This document shows, one piece after another, positions 60,683-64,000 of a DNA stretch of 64,000 bases. Under the pieces are notes generated by a model, which did not search any database, was not told the origin of the DNA, and saw only the letters and a program-made list of their open reading frames with translations. Origin of the DNA: CAZFER01 sp964517495. GTDB lineage: Bacteria > Hinthialibacterota > Hinthialibacteria > Hinthialibacterales > Hinthialibacteraceae. Each line of letters opens with the position of its first letter. Position 1 is the first letter of the stretch. Location: contig CAZFER010000010.1 in assembly GCA_964517495.1 (NCBI GenBank), forward strand, positions 56,081-120,080, written 5' to 3'. The position numbers were made by a program, and so were the translations under genes.

Positions 60683-62400
60683 GCCACGAACTATTTGAAA
60701 AAAACCTGCAAAGCCTGCGCCTACGCTATCCCCGATTGGCTGATTTGAACTCGCAGCCACCAATTGATGTTAAACCCTCGTCCCCCCCTGTTCCTTCATC
60801 GTGGCATACAAACTTGAAAATCGACAAAGGTAGTCATATCGTGATATTCGGTCTGGGTGATGGCTCACTTATTGCAGAGTTATGGGAGAAATACGATCCC
60901 CGCAATTTGGTCGTAATCGAAAGGAATGTCAATACGCTTTCAAATGCGATGGCCAGGCATGACCTCACAAACATTTTAGATCATCCACACATTTATTTGT
61001 CTATCGCTGATAATCTCAAATCACTTGAGTATGATCTTGAATATGTGAAAACCTCGCTGGCCGCTCATGGTTTCTCACTCTTGCATAATCCTCAAAATTC
61101 ATCGGATAGCAATGAATATTACAAACAAATTCAACACGGCCTGAAGCAGTTGATTGAACATGAATCGTTCAATTTACGCGCACGATTGCAGCGAGGGCCA
61201 TTGGTACAGCGGAACTTGATCGCGAACTTTTCTCATGCCTTGAGTGCTCATTCACTGGATGATGTCAAAAACCTGTTTGCCCAACAACCAGCGATCATTG
61301 TAGCCGCTGGACCTTCCTTGGATAAAAATGTCGAACAACTGCAGGAGGTTAACAACTCTGCTGTGATTATCTGCGTGGATACCGCTTTAAACACGTTGCA
61401 ACATTACGGGATCAAACCCCATATGGTTGTCACGACGGATCCTTCACCTGAAAACGCTCATCATTTTGATGGATTGCAACTCGAACCGGAAACCGTATTT
61501 GCCTTTACGCCGGATTGCTATTTCAGTCTCCCTCAGCAGTTTAGTAAACATCCTCACCATATTTGTATTTATGACGACAGCAGCCGGTTAACGTATTGGT
61601 TACGGAAGCACCTGGGCTTGCACACCTTCATCGAACGTCCCCAGCATGTGGCTGAAACCGCCATTCGCCTGGCATTGGTGATGGGGTCTGATCCGATTAT
61701 ATTTACCGGCCTTGATTTGGCACTCTCCCCTGAAGCACACAAAACCCACGCACAGCATAGCGCACGAGCTGGGCATGTTGCTTCGTTGAAGAAAAACGCT
61801 GCGGAAATCAAGAATCCCGATGGCGAACTTACAACGCTTAACCTGGTTGAGGTAATGGGTATCAACGGCAGTATGGTGCCCACCTATTATAGTTTCAAGC
61901 AATATTTGGATCGCTTGGAACGCTTGATGGCGGATCACCCCATTCAATGGATCGACGCCACCCAAGGGGGCGCGTTTAAAAAAGGCGCTCAGGTTAAAGC
62001 GTTAAATGACGTATTGTCCTTAATTCCAAGTCATTCACTCCATGTTCATAACCGCTTTCAAAATCTGCATACCACCGGGCTAAACCATACTGAAGGGATA
62101 AATGAAATACAAAAGGCGGTGGGGAGATTGCAAAGTTTCAATGTTAAATTGCAACTCGCCTTGGAAGGCTCCATCAACACTGAAACACTTGAACAGTTAT
62201 GGCATACCTTTCTTGCGGATGAAACCTTGCGCGCATTTTATGATCATGCCGTATTTCAATATCAGTTAGAGCCACCCCTTTCCTCAATGCCTGCTGAAGA
62301 ACATCATGCGTTCCTCCTTCAAAAACTTGCTGAAGCACGGCAGGTTATGCAGTTATTTCTCCCCTTCTGGCTGGATACGTTGAATCGAATTACCAAATAA
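60679..62400 (+). CDS. MptE-like DUF115 protein
   Basis: 573 residues, cytoplasmic. An N-terminal Rossmann-like part (IVIFGLGDGSLIAELWEKYD, NLVVIERNVNTLSNAM) precedes the DUF115 domain: PAIIVAAGPSLDKNVEQLQE, VIICVDTALNTLQHYGIKPH, VVTTDPSPENAHHFDG and DPIIFTGLDLALSPEAHKTH. DUF115 includes 6-hydroxymethylpterin diphosphokinase MptE and the Maf proteins that glycosylate flagellin or put nonulosonic acid on proteins. The long N-terminus and length are like the latter. Coupled to the FGE-like exported protein; no flagellar genes nearby, so another acceptor is likely. Confidence 0.82.
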   Translation: MSHELFEKNLQSLRLRYPRLADLNSQPPIDVKPSSPPVPSSWHTNLKIDKGSHIVIFGLGDGSLIAELWEKYDPRNLVVIERNVNTLSNAMARHDLTNILDHPHIYLSIADNLKSLEYDLEYVKTSLAAHGFSLLHNPQNSSDSNEYYKQIQHGLKQLIEHESFNLRARLQRGPLVQRNLIANFSHALSAHSLDDVKNLFAQQPAIIVAAGPSLDKNVEQLQEVNNSAVIICVDTALNTLQHYGIKPHMVVTTDPSPENAHHFDGLQLEPETVFAFTPDCYFSLPQQFSKHPHHICIYDDSSRLTYWLRKHLGLHTFIERPQHVAETAIRLALVMGSDPIIFTGLDLALSPEAHKTHAQHSARAGHVASLKKNAAEIKNPDGELTTLNLVEVMGINGSMVPTYYSFKQYLDRLERLMADHPIQWIDATQGGAFKKGAQVKALNDVLSLIPSHSLHVHNRFQNLHTTGLNHTEGINEIQKAVGRLQSFNVKLQLALEGSINTETLEQLWHTFLADETLRAFYDHAVFQYQLEPPLSSMPAEEHHAFLLQKLAEARQVMQLFLPFWLDTLNRITK

Positions 62401-62429
62401 TAAAATTCAGTTTACTATAATTCCTATAA

Positions 62430-62660
62430 TGGTTTCTCTCATTGTGGTGAGATTCTATCAAAACTGGGTTGACACATAGGTTTGCCTTATGCTGGGTTGA
62501 CACATAGGTCAACCCCTACATGTTGTAGGGGCGAACCTAATGTCATTAACTTGAAGGGGAGGGCGAGGCTCCCTATTCAACGATCCAATTTGATCTTAGC
62601 ATAATGACATCGGGGGCGAACCCATGTGTTCGCCCTATACTGTAGTACAACAGACATCAG
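62430..62660. repeat. Cluster of dispersed hairpin repeats
   Basis: Contains TTGTGGTGAGATT (62442-62454, also at 46853-46865), two copies of TGGGTTGACACATAGGT (62465-62481, 62493-62509), and three perfect hairpins: GGGTTGAC-N6-GTCAACCC (62494-62515), CCCCTACA-TGT-TGTAGGGG (62513-62531) and GGGCGAAC-N6-GTTCGCCC (62614-62635). GGGCGAGGCTCC with CCTATTCAACGATCC (62561-62586) echoes 24437-24465. It fills most of the 291-base spacer 62401-62691, between convergent genes. Confidence 0.7.
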
Positions 62661-62691
62661 GAATAGTTTTGAAACAATCCCACTTTTAACG

Positions 62692-63999
62692 TCATTTGTT
62701 ATCCACACCCTTTTCCCATCCTAAAAGGGCCGATTTAAGTTGATTGAGCAATTCAGGCCTTTGTTTGGACAAATCGTTCTGCTCTCCAATATCCTCATCA
62801 AGGTTGAAAAGCATGGGCGATTTTCCTTCGAGCCACACCAGTTTCCAAGGCCCTCGTCGAACTGCCCTATCTTTGCCAATCCTATAAAAGAGTGTTCGTT
62901 TGGGCATGGATTCACCTTCGAACAGCACTGGTGCGATAGTTTGTCCATCGATGGCATGAGATCCTGCAGGATCAGGTAACTCAAGCCCAGCCAGTTGAAG
63001 ATAGGTGGGCATCATATCCATGGTCATTGCTGTGGTATTCGTTACTTGTCCCGGCGCAATTCGACCTGGCCAGCGGGCAATGCAGGGAACGCGATGCCCG
63101 CCTTCTAACACATCCGTCTTTTGACCTCGTAATGGTCCATTGTCGGAAATCTCACCACGATGATGCCCGGCATAATGGCGATAGCCACCGTTATCTGAGG
63201 TAAAGAACACAAAGGTATTTTCATCCAAACCACATTCTTTCAATGTGTCTAAAATTTGCCCAACGCTTTTATCCACCTCTTCAATCATGCGTTTCACTAC
63301 GTGTGTTACATCCTCATGTGGACCAAGTTTTGAAAGATCGCTGTAATCCCCACCCGCTTTACGATAGGCAGGATCTTCAGGTGTCATCCAGGGGAAATGA
63401 ATCGCGGAATGAGAAACATACAGGAAAAATGGCTCATCCTTATGTTCTTTGATAAATTGAACTGAATCACGAGTAATCAAATGGGTGTTATATCCTTCTT
63501 CATTGGCATGTTTGTCGTTATTCCACCAATCCACCAGCCCCCATCGGTTAACATGCGAGTTATAATCCACCGCACTATGAAGATGACCTCGAAATTCAGA
63601 AAAACCATGCTGGATGGGATTATCACTGGGTTGAGTCCCCAGGTGCCATTTGCCAAATATGCCAGTGCGATAACCAGCCTCACGCAATCGAGTTGCAATG
63701 GTTATTTCATCCAACAGCCCGAATCCACGTCCGTTTCGTCCGATCGGTTCTTCGATCCCCATGCGTTGTTGATAGCGGCCGGTTAGGAGTGATGCTCGCG
63801 TGGGTGAGCACATCGGGCCATTGGAGTGAAAATCGGTAAACCGTATTCCGTCATTCGCCATGCGATCCAAATTGGGGGTTTGGTTCTTTTGATTGCCGTA
63901 GCAGCCTATATCCCCATACCCAAGGTCATCGGCCAATATAAGCACAAAATTGGGCTTTGATTTTGCTGATCCAAACGAAGGCAAGCCTAATGCCAATGC
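62692..63999 (-). CDS. Exported formylglycine-type sulfatase (5' partial)
   Basis: At least 434 residues; the frame stays open to the right edge and what is visible at its start (ALGLPSFGSAKSKPNFVLIL) is the end of a signal peptide, so the true start is outside the window. The metal site LADDLGYGDIGCYG and the sulfatase signature MCSPTRASLLTGRYQQRMG (C-x-P-x-R) mark a type I sulfatase whose Cys must become formylglycine. FVFFTSDNGGYRHYAGH and GPWKLVWLEGKSPMLFNLDE complete the fold. It would remove sulfate from polysaccharides. The nearby FGE-like protein appears unable to activate it. Confidence 0.93.
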   Translation of the reverse strand, partial: ALALGLPSFGSAKSKPNFVLILADDLGYGDIGCYGNQKNQTPNLDRMANDGIRFTDFHSNGPMCSPTRASLLTGRYQQRMGIEEPIGRNGRGFGLLDEITIATRLREAGYRTGIFGKWHLGTQPSDNPIQHGFSEFRGHLHSAVDYNSHVNRWGLVDWWNNDKHANEEGYNTHLITRDSVQFIKEHKDEPFFLYVSHSAIHFPWMTPEDPAYRKAGGDYSDLSKLGPHEDVTHVVKRMIEEVDKSVGQILDTLKECGLDENTFVFFTSDNGGYRHYAGHHRGEISDNGPLRGQKTDVLEGGHRVPCIARWPGRIAPGQVTNTTAMTMDMMPTYLQLAGLELPDPAGSHAIDGQTIAPVLFEGESMPKRTLFYRIGKDRAVRRGPWKLVWLEGKSPMLFNLDEDIGEQNDLSKQRPELLNQLKSALLGWEKGVDNK

Positions 64000-64000
64000 A

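Noticed and set aside
60679..62400. Archaeal-type 6-hydroxymethylpterin diphosphokinase
   Set aside because: Much longer than MptE and with an added N-terminal domain; the Maf-like branch of DUF115 fits better.
1..64000. tRNA, rRNA, tmRNA, riboswitch and CRISPR arrays
   Set aside because: I looked for T-loop-like GGTTCGAATCC patterns, rRNA signatures and evenly spaced direct repeats and found none that hold up by eye; a covariance-model scan could still find a small RNA.

Overview
The window looks like one scaffold of a draft genome, probably metagenome-derived, because a 100-N scaffold gap breaks a gene at 36567-36666. The organism is a Gram-negative (diderm) bacterium of roughly mid-40s %GC by eye. 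Signs of this are an OprB-type porin, lipoprotein signal peptides, Tat-exported Gfo/Idh/MocA oxidoreductase, a formylglycine-type sulfatase, a GHL10-type glycoside hydrolase-like protein, an FG-GAP/ASPIC protein, an RHS/YD-repeat giant and four scattered pseudopilins sharing the FTLIELLIVVAIIGILAA N-terminus. That mix recalls the Planctomycetota/Lentisphaerota/Hydrogenedentota/Sumerlaeota-like candidate phyla, but the phylum cannot be settled from this sequence. I see no rRNA, tRNA, CRISPR array, intact insertion sequence or prophage.

Layout. 1-5431: RHS-repeat surface giant, open at the left edge. 5458-9587 (minus): tight operon rnc - radical SAM - ruvX - GT-C glycosyltransferase. 9750-11975: STAS protein and OprB porin. 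12570-16328: a small membrane protein, a permease/substrate-binding-protein fusion of the ribose ABC type, and a secreted FAD oxidoreductase. 16529-19656: a His-rich small exported protein, an FG-GAP/ASPIC protein with His/Asp-rich inserts, and a pseudopilin. 19657-24478 is a gene-poor accessory stretch holding repeats, gene remnants, small secreted unknowns and a pseudo-receiver regulator. 24479-31537: M32 carboxypeptidase, unknown exported proteins, Tat oxidoreductase and rhodanese. 31646-35195: pseudopilin and a two-gene ATPase operon with dyad-rich upstream DNA. 35338-41713: larE, gap-split pseudopilin, GHL10 protein, STAS protein, sugar-binding lipoprotein, pseudopilin and kdgK-like kinase. 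41742-49254: purD, MFS exporter, YugP-type protease, rsmB, an inverted-repeat-bounded aspartic-protease remnant, PASTA protein and a SufR-like regulator with its own dyad. 49261-53888 (minus): ECF sigma factor, anti-sigma factor and a 992-residue exported protein. 54002-57625: two ATPase/permease pairs of ABC-2 type. 57622-64000: remnants of two small gene pairs, a GT-C protein, an FGE-like protein coupled to an MptE-like DUF115 protein, a hairpin-rich repeat cluster and a sulfatase cut by the right edge.

How the genes fit. Core functions (rnc, ruvX, purD, rsmB, larE) are mixed with polysaccharide and sugar scavenging functions (porin, two periplasmic sugar binders, KdgK-like kinase, GHL10, sulfatase, Gfo/Idh/MocA). 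Neither sugar-binding gene has an ABC ATPase beside it. The YugP - rsmB - PASTA order recalls the fmt/rsmB/stp/pknB neighbourhood of Gram-positive bacteria, with the kinase missing. The most unusual items are the in-frame permease-binding protein fusion with a lipobox and ribosome binding site inside it, the His-rich FG-GAP module, the dispersed pseudopilin family with a shared C-terminal SNGLxSxGDI motif, the operator-rich ATPase pair, and dispersed hairpin repeats whose loops are inverted between copies.
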